Assembly: GCF_010500955.1 (NCBI RefSeq)
Contig: NZ_QVMJ01000001.1
Span: forward strand, 310,001-374,000
Source of the DNA: Bacteroides sp. 519
GTDB taxonomy: Bacteria > Bacteroidota > Bacteroidia > Bacteroidales > Bacteroidaceae
Length of the DNA: 64,000 bases
Reading direction: 5' to 3'
Of this stretch, positions 51,839 through 59,897 are shown piece after piece. Made by a program: the position numbers and the translations under genes. The notes under the pieces were generated by a model, which saw nothing but the letters and a program-made list of their open reading frames with translations, was not told the origin of the DNA and searched no databases. Each line of letters begins with the position of its first letter. The stretch's first letter is position 1.

Positions 51839-51869
51839 AAACACCCAAGTTAGGTGAACTTGGATGTTT
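51839..51869. terminator. Hairpin with AAACA/TGTTT flanks
   Basis: AAACACCCAAGTT (51839-51851) and AACTTGGATGTTT (51857-51869) form a 13-bp stem with one mismatch and a 5-base loop. It has A and T flanks, so it may end transcripts from either side, but its core matches the operator at 51698. Confidence 0.5.
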
Positions 51870-51994
51870 GATATATTTATGACGTGATCAATAAAACTTG
51901 GGAATATCTATACAGAATCAATTCTTGCTTGCTATTAGAAAATAATGATCTATCTTAACTCCCGTTGTGTTCTCTATTTCATCAAAAGTCAACT

Positions 51995-52405
51995 TCATCG
52001 TTTATCTTGTTTATATGCTTTTTCCAGTATTAGTTCAACAACTAATTCCAAATCTTTGTGATACTTAGGAAGTTCCATTGCCAAAGCCTTCAATAATAAT
52101 AATTTTTCTAAAGAAATCGCAATATAGTTCTGCTCAACTACACCGTTTTCTTTCAGATAATCATAATCAAACGTGCATATTTGGTTCCACATTTCAAAAC
52201 TATATTCGCATATTCCGATATCACCACACAGATCCTTGATGTTATTTGGATATTTATTTTTTAGTGCTTCATGGTCTTCACTATGTACTACAAAATCAAT
52301 ATCTAACCCGGATTTACGCAAGCCATAATATTCCATTGCTTTTCCGCCGATCAACAAAGGTTTATGAGTGAATTTATATCCCAAAATGTTTAAGTCTATT
52401 TCCAT
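51995..52405 (-). CDS. MNT/AbiEii-like nucleotidyltransferase
   Basis: A 136-residue protein with the minimal nucleotidyltransferase pattern GGKAMEYYGLRKSGLDIDFVV (GG near 21-22, D-x-D near 34-36). Similar proteins act as aminoglycoside nucleotidyltransferases or as the toxin-modifying halves of toxin-antitoxin pairs. No antitoxin partner is evident next to it. It begins a leftward cargo block of unrelated small enzymes. Confidence 0.72.
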   Translation of the reverse strand: MEIDLNILGYKFTHKPLLIGGKAMEYYGLRKSGLDIDFVVHSEDHEALKNKYPNNIKDLCGDIGICEYSFEMWNQICTFDYDYLKENGVVEQNYIAISLEKLLLLKALAMELPKYHKDLELVVELILEKAYKQDKR

Positions 52406-52452
52406 ACTTATTCATATACAGTTTCTGCGTCTCGTTACTGTGGCTTTTGTTG

Positions 52453-52941
52453 TCATAACAACAGGTCTTTCAAGCTAATTATTTTGCAGCCTTTACTCTC
52501 GTAATAATGAAGCATCTCATCAATTTTCCTTTTGTCGTAACTCGTAATACAATCAGACAAGACATTAACCGTATAACCAGCCTTACTCATGTTATAGCAG
52601 GTTGATTTAACACAAGCAATAGCATCTGCTCCTGTTATGTAGAACTCATCTATTCCGTTTTTACTAATAAAGCCTGCGAACTCTTCACTGGTCAATGCAT
52701 TTCCTTTGTATTTAGTGAAAATATTCTCCGATACTATTTTCATATCCGGAACTAATTCAGCCCCACGTGTATTTGGTTTGAAAGTCCTTGTACCGTCTGA
52801 TAAATTTTCGTGCCTTATATAAACAACGTGAATACCATTACTGGTCGCCCAGTCGATGACTGTATTTATATTGCCGATTACTTCCTTGTAATTCTTTGTT
52901 ATATCATTTTGAATATCTATTATTACCAATGCTTTACTCAT
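52453..52941 (-). CDS. Isochorismatase-like cysteine hydrolase
   Basis: A 162-residue hydrolase with the triad pattern of the family: Asp in VIIDIQNDIT (residue 8), Lys in the central region and Cys in GADAIACVKSTCYNM (about 109). Substrates of the family include nicotinamide and isochorismate; the one here is unknown. Confidence 0.82.
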   Translation of the reverse strand: MSKALVIIDIQNDITKNYKEVIGNINTVIDWATSNGIHVVYIRHENLSDGTRTFKPNTRGAELVPDMKIVSENIFTKYKGNALTSEEFAGFISKNGIDEFYITGADAIACVKSTCYNMSKAGYTVNVLSDCITSYDKRKIDEMLHYYESKGCKIISLKDLLL

Positions 52942-53105
52942 TTTCTTATGTTTTGCGTCCTTATTGGGCGGTTTATACTTAGTTCATCCATTTCTTTTCA
53001 GGCACAAAGATATTGGTTTTATTCGACAGAAGCCTTTATCTCTGTTCCTGATTTCTCTGATATTGCCTATTAACATATTAGAAAATTTCTTTTGCATAGC
53101 TTCGT

Positions 53106-53546
53106 TTACCTTATAAAGGGAACAATGCTTTTACTAAGGGCATCATGAAGCCAGTTTTCGTTTAACTGTCCCATGTTATCAGGCAACCTATCATACTGAA
53201 AGAATCTAAGTTCTTCCGTTTCTTCATTTGAAAAATTTGACTGAATCTTTTCTGTCAACTTGGCTTCAAAATAAGACGTGATATACTGTACATTTCTTTC
53301 AGGATAGTAATAGGCTTGAGATTTTGGGCTTGAATAAATCCCAATAAGACGCTTGATAATAGCATCACAAGCAGTTTCTTCTTTAATTTCTCTTATTACG
53401 GTATTTTCAATCGTTTCTCCGTATTCTACGTGTCCGCTGATAATACACCATTTTCCTGTGTCTCTTCTCTTTTGCAAGAGAATCTCTCCTTTGTCATTGA
53501 ATATAATTACTGCAATAGCAGGTAATATATAATTATTTTGTTGCAT
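53106..53546 (-). CDS. NUDIX hydrolase
   Basis: A 146-residue protein with a NUDIX box GHVEYGETIENTVIREIKEE (about residues 39-58), followed by TACDA where the usual Gly is Ala. It should cleave a nucleoside diphosphate-linked compound. Part of the cargo block. Confidence 0.85.
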   Translation of the reverse strand: MQQNNYILPAIAVIIFNDKGEILLQKRRDTGKWCIISGHVEYGETIENTVIREIKEETACDAIIKRLIGIYSSPKSQAYYYPERNVQYITSYFEAKLTEKIQSNFSNEETEELRFFQYDRLPDNMGQLNENWLHDALSKSIVPFIR

Positions 53547-53569
53547 AGTTATTTTTCAGTGATAACTTC

Positions 53570-54043
53570 TTATATCTGTGGACGGAACAAGCTCTTTTTT
53601 AACATTACCATATCCTTTAGTTGAACGCCGTTTTCATAGATAGGAGTGTCATAAATATCCGTAAAGTAATTCTTTTTTATGTCATATTTAACAAATCCGT
53701 TCTTTTCATAAAAACGGATTTGCTTTATTCCGCAATCGGCTGTCCCGAGAATAATTTCTTTATATCCTTGTGCTTTGGCAATCTTAAATGATTCCATCAA
53801 TAATTGGCTACCTATTCCTGTATTTTGATATTGTTCGGCAACAGCAATATTCATTATTTCTATCGTATCAGTATTTATATGACGCAAGCAAAACACACCG
53901 ATAGAAATACTACTGTCAATCTGTTTCGCCACATATACCTCCGAATCGAAAAGATATTTGTTAATCCCTTCTATTGTTTCGTCCGCCAATAAAAGCAGGT
54001 CATATGGATAGTTCTCTGTTACTTTGCTTATTTTTAGATTCAT
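53570..54043 (-). CDS. GNAT N-acetyltransferase
   Basis: About 157 residues from ATG 54043 (MNLKISKV, family-like start); the upstream start at 54130 would overlap the next gene. The acetyl-CoA loop is QYQNTGIGSQLL, and FYEKNGF is the usual late motif. Target unknown; could be a drug or a metabolite. Confidence 0.82.
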   Translation of the reverse strand: MNLKISKVTENYPYDLLLLADETIEGINKYLFDSEVYVAKQIDSSISIGVFCLRHINTDTIEIMNIAVAEQYQNTGIGSQLLMESFKIAKAQGYKEIILGTADCGIKQIRFYEKNGFVKYDIKKNYFTDIYDTPIYENGVQLKDMVMLKKSLFRPQI

Positions 54044-54080
54044 ACCTCGTTTTTTTGTTTTAAAAGTGTTGAAATAGACT

Positions 54081-54608
54081 TTATGGCTTTTTATATGCCA
54101 TTTGTACAACTCCATTTTTATAACTCTCACTACTTTGCAACTCCCATTTTAATTCTTTGGACTGTCCCGGAAATAAGCGAATGCCGTTTCCGAGAACAAT
54201 AGGAATGACGGTTATTATCATCTCATCAACCAGATCCGCAGCAAGTAGCATTGAGAGCAATTCTCCGCCACCAAACAGCCAAATATCTTTTCCCGGTTCG
54301 TTACGCAGAGCAACAATACGTTCAATTACATTTCCCGTAATGAATTTTATATTGTTCTTTTCTCCCCAATCATGGCGAGAAACCACATAGACTGTTTTAT
54401 CAGCATATGTACCCATTGCATCCATGTTTGATAATTCACGCCAAGAACGACCACCCATGATAATAGTGTCAATCGAAGCCATAAATTCTTTATGACCATA
54501 ATTCATTTCTTCGGTAATAGGAAATTCCGAAAGCCATTCGATACCACCGTTCGATTCTGCAATGTACCCGTCAATGGAAGTCGCTATGTACAATTTTATT
54601 TTTTTCAT
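54081..54608 (-). CDS. Dihydrofolate reductase-family protein (RibD C-terminal type)
   Basis: About 175 residues from ATG 54608 (MKKIKLYIATSIDGYIAESNGG); a longer frame to 54737 runs through the structured RNA and is not real. Conserved blocks IIMGGRSWREL and DIWLFGGGELLSMLLAADLVDEM mark the YwjB/RibD-C-like subfamily. True DHFR activity or trimethoprim resistance should not be assumed. Confidence 0.82.
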   Translation of the reverse strand: MKKIKLYIATSIDGYIAESNGGIEWLSEFPITEEMNYGHKEFMASIDTIIMGGRSWRELSNMDAMGTYADKTVYVVSRHDWGEKNNIKFITGNVIERIVALRNEPGKDIWLFGGGELLSMLLAADLVDEMIITVIPIVLGNGIRLFPGQSKELKWELQSSESYKNGVVQMAYKKP

Positions 54609-54633
54609 GATTTTCAATGTTATACAAAATACG

Positions 54634-54864
54634 AAAAAAGCGTGGAACTCACACTGCTCAATGTAGAGGTACTGGCATACCCGACTATCGAAACAGGCAA
54701 GCCCACGCCATACTTTCGTATAGCATGAACATTGCAACTGTTGTCTCGATAGTCTTTGAAAAGTGCCAGTTTTCTACATTGAGACGTTCAGTGAACGTTA
54801 TGTTTTATATTTATGAAGTATCTGATATACTTCTAATTCTCTTTATTTTACGCATACAAAGATA
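54634..54864 (-). ncRNA. Long structured RNA downstream of rteC
   Basis: Leftward unit with a -7 box TATCTTTG (54864-54857), a palindrome ACGTTCAGTGAACGT (54784-54798), and a nested long hairpin. The paired arms are 54657-54667 with 54773-54783 (11 bp), 54671-54677 with 54764-54770 (7 bp), 54683-54691 with 54746-54754 (9 bp) and 54692-54696 with 54738-54742 (5 bp). At the tip 54710-54721 closes a GAAA tetraloop on the minus strand. It ends with a terminator (CACAC/GCGTG stem, 54640-54654, six T). In CTnDOT the small RNA RteR lies right after rteC; this may be its functional equivalent. Confidence 0.6.
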
Positions 54865-54879
54865 ATATATTTAATCGGT

Positions 54880-55725
54880 TTATCTGCTGTCTGCATCATC
54901 CATTCTCCGGGTTAACGCCTTAATCAAGCGATTGAGGTATTCCGTCCGATTGCTTTTGCGGCTTCGGATTTCTAAAAATATATGGTAAATATCGCTCAAA
55001 TCGACCTTGAAAATTCTTCCGAAAATGGTTGCCAATGCTTTAATCTCTATCATTCCTGCATTGATGCTCTTTTCCTCGTGGATTCCGTAAATTATTTCGC
55101 CAAGTGCCGTTTTTTTATCAGTCCATTTTGCAGATGGGAGTTCATCATCTATTTGATAGCCGTTTTCTTCCTGATACTTCAATTTAGACAACTCGCAATT
55201 CAGATAAGCCGCCAACATATCGTTGGCAAGTAATTTAGCGACCTTGAAATCGAAGTTGGTAGAAAATTTGGGGTCTCGTTCGAAATAGAAACTTTCCAGA
55301 TTCAAATCTATTTCGTGGCGACCTCTTAAAAAATAAACTTCGTCAAAACAACTCTGTCCTGAACGGTAATACTGAATAAATTCAGTATTCTTATTACAGA
55401 AATCGTTTATTTGGTTATGCTCTTTTTCCAGATATGTTCTTATGGTGGTATAGTTTGAAACAGGGCGATTGACCTCAAGGTAATATATCTTACGAAGATA
55501 TATCAACTTACTGAACGCTTTGGGCTTGGTTTCTTTGAAGAATGTTATTTCCTCCTGCCGGGTTGGAAACTCGTACTCCGAAACCGTTGCTTTCAGTTCT
55601 TCAAAAGTATTTTCCATCGTCAATATCATGGACGGAGTGTTTTGAACTATATCATACAATTCCAATTCTCCTACTTGAATTGAAGCACTCAACTCGCTGA
55701 CTATTTTTTCTATTTTATCTTTCAT
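54880..55725 (-). CDS. rteC: RteC-family regulator (copy 2)
   Basis: A 281-residue RteC homologue with the same signature as the copy at 530-1381 (YFLRGRHEID, ERDPKFSTNFDFKVAK). It sits between the structured RNA (downstream) and a leftward flavinylation-type operon (upstream). This mirrors the first element, where rteC stands between an HTH gene and the arsenic operon. Confidence 0.88.
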   Translation of the reverse strand: MKDKIEKIVSELSASIQVGELELYDIVQNTPSMILTMENTFEELKATVSEYEFPTRQEEITFFKETKPKAFSKLIYLRKIYYLEVNRPVSNYTTIRTYLEKEHNQINDFCNKNTEFIQYYRSGQSCFDEVYFLRGRHEIDLNLESFYFERDPKFSTNFDFKVAKLLANDMLAAYLNCELSKLKYQEENGYQIDDELPSAKWTDKKTALGEIIYGIHEEKSINAGMIEIKALATIFGRIFKVDLSDIYHIFLEIRSRKSNRTEYLNRLIKALTRRMDDADSR

Positions 55726-55759
55726 AAAAGTATCTGAATAATGAGAGCTACCTGAATAT

Positions 55760-56290
55760 TTAGAATTTCAAACCTATCTTAAAAGAAATAGAATGATGAC
55801 TTAGCTTCTCCTCAAACTCTTTCAGGAAGAAGCTATCAGTATGTTTTTTCAGCCGTTCTAATTCCTGTAACTCATAACCGACAGCCAGTTGCAGTTTCAT
55901 TTTGTTCTTTAGCGGATATTGAATCCCCACAGACTGATTCATGAAAAATCCGCCGTTGGTATTACCGGACGGGGCAAAAGAATACCCGGCAGCAGATTCG
56001 ACATAAGGTGTAAACTTTCTTTCCCTGCCGATTTGAAACCTTATATCTCCATATACGGGAATAAGCATTTTCTCATAAAAGGATAGTCCTGTTCCTGCTC
56101 CGACAGACCATCTTTCGGTCAGGTTGTAATAACCCAATACCTGCCATGTGAAAGGAGTGGAGGACGGTGTACTCATGGATAATCCCGTTCCGATAGTTGT
56201 TGCGAAAGATATTTTACTTTCGCCATTGGTTTGCGCTTTCACGCTACTAACTGCAATGCACAGAAGTATAATAAAGATAAATCGTTTCAT
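55760..56290 (-). CDS. Outer-membrane beta-barrel protein
   Basis: A 176-residue protein with a signal peptide (cleaved near VKAQ, residue 20) and alternating beta strands ending in SISFKIGLKF, the C-terminal aromatic strand of an outer-membrane barrel of OmpA/OmpW size. It is the last gene of the DUF2271/ApbE operon. Function not known. Confidence 0.75.
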   Translation of the reverse strand: MKRFIFIILLCIAVSSVKAQTNGESKISFATTIGTGLSMSTPSSTPFTWQVLGYYNLTERWSVGAGTGLSFYEKMLIPVYGDIRFQIGRERKFTPYVESAAGYSFAPSGNTNGGFFMNQSVGIQYPLKNKMKLQLAVGYELQELERLKKHTDSFFLKEFEEKLSHHSISFKIGLKF

Positions 56291-56291
56291 A

Positions 56292-57017
56292 TCATTGAAT
56301 ATTAATGGTTATTTCTTTTGCGATGTTTAATGCGGATGTCAAAGAAGATGTGTCAGAATAAATATTCCCATTGCTTCCGTCAGGACTGCTATGCCCAATG
56401 ATTGTTGCCGAATATTGCTTCTTGTTGGAATCGAGGTCTATTTCCGCCGAATAAACTACGGCGGGTTGTCCGCTACCTTCTTTACCACCTGAATAATTTG
56501 TATCCCCTTCTTTTGCATTTTTGGGGTAATTATCGTTCCAGTCCGTAGAATGGTTCAGTTCTATTTTCACAACGAATTGTTTCAAATCACCAACAGGACG
56601 CATTTTTACGTCAAAACTTCCATGTGGTGTTGCACCGGATATACCGTCAACCAAAGGTTCTGATTTTGTCGGTAAGTATAACCCGTCCGAATACTGAACC
56701 CCACGAGCGTAACACCATACCGGCAATGATTCTTTCCGTCTGTTACCCCCATTGGATTGCCACGACTCGGTTGCTATCTTGTGGCTTGCATAAATGGTTG
56801 TAAGGTAATTACCTGCCAAATCCTCCACCCATATAGCAATTTGTGGTGGATTTTTCTTGTTAATGCCCAGAAATGCGGGGAAGTCATGTAACCATTCATC
56901 GCCTTTTGTTACCAAGACTTTAATATCGTCCTCCTTGTAGGTAACTAAATCCTTGTCGCACGAAATCAGCACTCCCAGTGCTGTAATTCCTGCTACTACT
57001 AAATTTCTTGCTTTCAT
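56292..57017 (-). CDS. DUF2271 lipoprotein, paralogue 1
   Basis: A 241-residue protein with a lipobox LISCDKD (Cys 20). The body matches DUF2271, with PPQIAIWVEDLAGNYLTTIYAS and a distinctive C-terminal IGHSSPDGSNGNIYSDTS. It is strongly similar to the protein at 58066-58794. DUF2271 proteins are known to travel with ApbE and flavinylated redox proteins. It lies one base upstream of the barrel gene. Confidence 0.8.
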   Translation of the reverse strand: MKARNLVVAGITALGVLISCDKDLVTYKEDDIKVLVTKGDEWLHDFPAFLGINKKNPPQIAIWVEDLAGNYLTTIYASHKIATESWQSNGGNRRKESLPVWCYARGVQYSDGLYLPTKSEPLVDGISGATPHGSFDVKMRPVGDLKQFVVKIELNHSTDWNDNYPKNAKEGDTNYSGGKEGSGQPAVVYSAEIDLDSNKKQYSATIIGHSSPDGSNGNIYSDTSSLTSALNIAKEITINIQ

Positions 57018-57077
57018 TTTTACTTTATTTATTTGTTAATAATGTGTCCGAGTGGGTACATTGTGGATAAAAAAATA

Positions 57078-58079
57078 TCACACGTACCTATCCATGCTTT
57101 CCGACTGTTTTATAAGGTAGTTATCCTGTTCGTCCAGATAAATGATATAATACTCCATTGCTTCGTTTATTCGTAGCAATTCGTCCAGTTTGTCTGTTTC
57201 TACTGCCATAATTGCGGTAGCATATGCATCGGCGGTGGTACAATCGGAAGCAATAACCGTAGCACTTAAAATACAGTTATTCGCCGGATAACCTGTCTGC
57301 GGATTAATCGTGTGCCCATATCGCTTGCCATTTTGGGAGCGGTAGTTATTATAGTTTCCCGAAGTCGCAACCGCTGTTTTTCCCGTCAAGTGAAGGATTA
57401 TTTCAAATTCGGACGATTTATCAATTCCCAAATACTTGGGCGGTTTAATTATCCCGACAGACCAATCCGAGCCTGCACCATTTTTACCCTTTGTTACAAT
57501 CTCACCGCCAATATCAACCATGTAGTCATTTACGCCTTTGCTGTCGAGATAACGGGCGATAATGTCACATGCAAGTCCGTCCCCGATAGCGGAAAAGTTT
57601 AGTTGAATACGGGAATCTTCCTTTTCAATGGAACCATTTCTTAGAGTAACTTTGTTGTAGCCGACATACTCCATTATTTCATTTATCAAACTATCAGATG
57701 GTTCTTCCATATTCTTAAATCCAAATCCCCAAAGATTGATTAACGGAGAACAGGTAGGGTCAAATACTCCTTTTGTCTTTCCCGCAAGTTCCATCGAGCG
57801 GTTAAAGGCTTCTGTGAAAATGGCATCCAAAGCTACTTCCTCGTTATTATTTACTTTCGATAAGGTTGATTGCGGGTCGAAAGGATTGAGAGATTCGTAA
57901 AAGACATCATAAATAAACAGGATATCTTCGCTCAAATCATAAGGATAGTTGTAAGTTATCCTGTAATAAGTATGCCTTTCTCCCGTCAATACATGATATT
58001 TGCTCTTATCATCGCATCCGGTAGAACCATATAATATAAATGGGAACATAGCTAATGTAAATTGCTTATTGATTAACAT
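57078..58079 (-). CDS. apbE: FAD:protein FMN transferase (ApbE)
   Basis: About 333 residues from ATG 58079 (an alternative start lies three codons earlier). Lipobox-like end STGCDDK (about residue 22), then the ApbE fold: DPQSTLSKVN, AIGDGLACDIIARYL, DIGGEIVTKG and DCTTADAYATAIM. ApbE transfers FMN from FAD onto a Thr of exported redox proteins. It overlaps the end of the upstream DUF2271 gene by 14 bases. No clear acceptor with the DGxSGAT-like motif other than the DUF2271 proteins (DGISGATPHG, DAVTGATPKG) is present. Confidence 0.9.
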   Translation of the reverse strand: MLINKQFTLAMFPFILYGSTGCDDKSKYHVLTGERHTYYRITYNYPYDLSEDILFIYDVFYESLNPFDPQSTLSKVNNNEEVALDAIFTEAFNRSMELAGKTKGVFDPTCSPLINLWGFGFKNMEEPSDSLINEIMEYVGYNKVTLRNGSIEKEDSRIQLNFSAIGDGLACDIIARYLDSKGVNDYMVDIGGEIVTKGKNGAGSDWSVGIIKPPKYLGIDKSSEFEIILHLTGKTAVATSGNYNNYRSQNGKRYGHTINPQTGYPANNCILSATVIASDCTTADAYATAIMAVETDKLDELLRINEAMEYYIIYLDEQDNYLIKQSESMDRYV

Positions 58080-58794
58080 ATACAGCAACTCTTTTTACAA
58101 TATTCAGAGCCGTAGTCAGTTTAGAGGTGTCGGAATAAATGTTGCCATCGGAACCGTCGGGGCTGCTATGTCCGATAAGCTCTGCCTTAAATTCCCGTTG
58201 CTCATTAGTTAAATCAACCACAACCTGAAAAACGATTGCAGGTTGTCCGCTTCCCATTTTTCCACCGGAATAATTAGCATCTCCCTCTTTCGCGTCTTTA
58301 GGATAATGCTCATTGAAATCCGTTGAGTGATTAAATTCGCACTTAACAACGAACTGCTTAATATCTCCGCTCATTTGAAGGTTAGTAGCAAAACTGCCTT
58401 TGGGTGTCGCCCCGGTTACGGCATCCGGTAGCGGTTCGTTTTTAGTCGGAAGATAAAGCCCGTCAGCATACTGCTTACCTTGTGAATAACTCCAACAGGG
58501 GAGCGACTCTTTACGCCTGTTTCCTCCGGCAGCAGTCCATGACTGCTTTGCCAACTTCTCGCTAACATAGATTGTGGAAAGGAAATTTCCTTCCAAATCC
58601 TCTGTCCATATAGCTATCTGTGGGGCATTCTTCTTTTTGATAAACCAGAAGATAGGAAAGTCATGTAACCACTCGTTCCCTTGTTCTATGGCGACTTTAA
58701 TATTACCGTTGCCAAATTCCGAATGAATAGTATTCTGTCCGTTGCAACCCAATGTCGTTATTGCTAAAGCCATACTTAAAATTGCTTTTTTCAT
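58066..58794 (-). CDS. DUF2271 lipoprotein, paralogue 2
   Basis: A 242-residue paralogue of 56292-57017 with lipobox TTLGCNGQ (Cys 17) and the same blocks (NAPQIAIWTEDLEGNFLSTIYVS; IGHSSPDGSDGNIYSDTS). It contains PDAVTGATPKGSF, matching the DxxTGAT/SGAT flavinylation motif in which the last Thr receives FMN. First structural gene after the TetR regulator. Confidence 0.8.
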   Translation of the reverse strand: MKKAILSMALAITTLGCNGQNTIHSEFGNGNIKVAIEQGNEWLHDFPIFWFIKKKNAPQIAIWTEDLEGNFLSTIYVSEKLAKQSWTAAGGNRRKESLPCWSYSQGKQYADGLYLPTKNEPLPDAVTGATPKGSFATNLQMSGDIKQFVVKCEFNHSTDFNEHYPKDAKEGDANYSGGKMGSGQPAIVFQVVVDLTNEQREFKAELIGHSSPDGSDGNIYSDTSKLTTALNIVKRVAVYVNQ

Positions 58795-58800
58795 TGTTGG

Positions 58801-59394
58801 TTATTTTATCATTATATCTATCAATACATCAATTCCTTTAGCTATCTGATCCCAACCTTTATCGCTTTGAATATCAATGCCGTTATACATCTTACAGTTT
58901 TCTGCGAACATGGCTAAATAGACAATTCCTGCATCCATAAGAGCAGATATAGCTTGTAATTGCTCCTTATCTACCTTTGCGAATCCGGACATCATTTCCA
59001 TAAATTGAACTCCGTTTTTTTCTCTTTGGGCGCGGATTTCTACTACGAAATCTTTATCGGAAGAAAGTTCCCACCTTTTTAATCTTTTAAGCGCAATATT
59101 ATCCCTGTATTCAGCTATTTCCCTGCGATAAAACGTTTTCAAATAGACTTTAATATCCGAAACATCCGGTCGCTCCAATGGTGTATTAAGCCAAAAATCA
59201 TGCTTCTTCATGTAAGCATAGATTAAACCATCAAGAGATTCAAAATAGCGATAAATGAGAGTTTTGTTTACTCTCGCTTGCTCTGCCACTTTCCTGACTC
59301 CAAGCGATTCAAAGCCTTCCCCTACAATAAGTTCTCCGACCGCATTAATCAGTTTTTCTTCGGTCATATCCCGGTCTCGTTCTATTTTCGTCAT
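58801..59394 (-). CDS. TetR-family regulator
   Basis: A 197-residue repressor with an N-terminal HTH (GVRKVAEQARVNKTLIYRYFESLDGLIYAYMKKHD, residues about 37-71). First gene of the leftward DUF2271-ApbE operon (6 bp gap). The overlapping operator and promoter at 59403-59455 indicate self-repression; the ligand is unknown. Confidence 0.88.
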   Translation of the reverse strand: MTKIERDRDMTEEKLINAVGELIVGEGFESLGVRKVAEQARVNKTLIYRYFESLDGLIYAYMKKHDFWLNTPLERPDVSDIKVYLKTFYRREIAEYRDNIALKRLKRWELSSDKDFVVEIRAQREKNGVQFMEMMSGFAKVDKEQLQAISALMDAGIVYLAMFAENCKMYNGIDIQSDKGWDQIAKGIDVLIDIMIK

Positions 59395-59402
59395 TTCGAT
59401 TC

Positions 59403-59455
59403 AATTTTGTATCCAACTGGATACAAAATTAAGTAACCATTTGGACACAGCCAAA
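59403..59455 (-). promoter_or_regulatory. TetR operator and overlapping promoter
   Basis: AATTTTGTATCCA (59403-59415), 2 bp, and its exact complement (59418-59430) form a 28-bp palindrome. The leftward promoter TTTG (59455-59452), 20 bp, TAATTTTG (59431-59424) has its -7 box inside the right half of the palindrome. Confidence 0.8.
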
Positions 59456-59511
59456 TTTTTCGACAATTATTTTTAAAAATAACTTGTATTTTATTGAAAG
59501 GAGTGCTTTAT

Positions 59512-59541
59512 GGCTGATAAGCTAAAAGCATACAAATAATG
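59512..59541 (+). pseudogene. Nine-codon frame with ribosome site (remnant)
   Basis: AAAGGAG precedes ATG at 59512, but the frame stops after nine codons (MADKLKAYK). Likely the truncated start of a lost gene at the element junction. Confidence 0.25.
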
Positions 59542-59562
59542 TTTACTTCCTTTCAAATCAGA

Positions 59563-59751
59563 GTTCCGCTTTTGTTCAAGGTATTATTGTGTATGACAAA
59601 AGGATTGGAGTTTGACCAAGTAATCATCCCACAAGTAACTGACAGGAAATGCAATTCGGATATTGACCGGAGTATGTTTTATGTTTCAGCAACAAGGGCG
59701 ATGCACAAGTTGACATTGACTTTTGTTGGAATGAAAAGTAAACAGTTTTAA
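59563..59751 (+). pseudogene. UvrD/HelD-type helicase C-terminal fragment
   Basis: The frame reads TKGLEFDQVIIPQVTD and then RSMFYVSATRAMHKLTLTF, which are motifs V and VI of superfamily I helicases. Everything upstream (Walker A and the rest) is missing. It is a fragment cut by the element junction. Confidence 0.75.
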
Positions 59752-59897
59752 TGGCTTTAAATATATTTGAGAATATTGGCAATATGGGGATAATTTCGTA
59801 CTTTTGTATTCATTAAGCGTTCTTAATGTATTGTTGAAAACGAAGCTAATCAGCGAATAATGATAGCTGGTTTCTAAATCGTTACCTGTTTGTAATA

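Noticed and set aside
51995-52405. Type IV AbiE toxin-antitoxin system
   Set aside because: The nucleotidyltransferase motif fits, but no AbiEi-like antitoxin lies next to it, so only a general nucleotidyltransferase call is made.
54609-54737. N-terminal extension of the DHFR-family protein
   Set aside because: The extra 43 residues are encoded by the structured RNA and its terminator. Family homology begins at MKKIKLYIATSIDG (54608).
54634-54864. Retron msr-msd or integron attC site
   Set aside because: The imperfect inverted repeats suggested both. No intact reverse transcriptase is near (the maturase piece is 6 kb away and broken), and no integron integrase or recognisable core sites are present.
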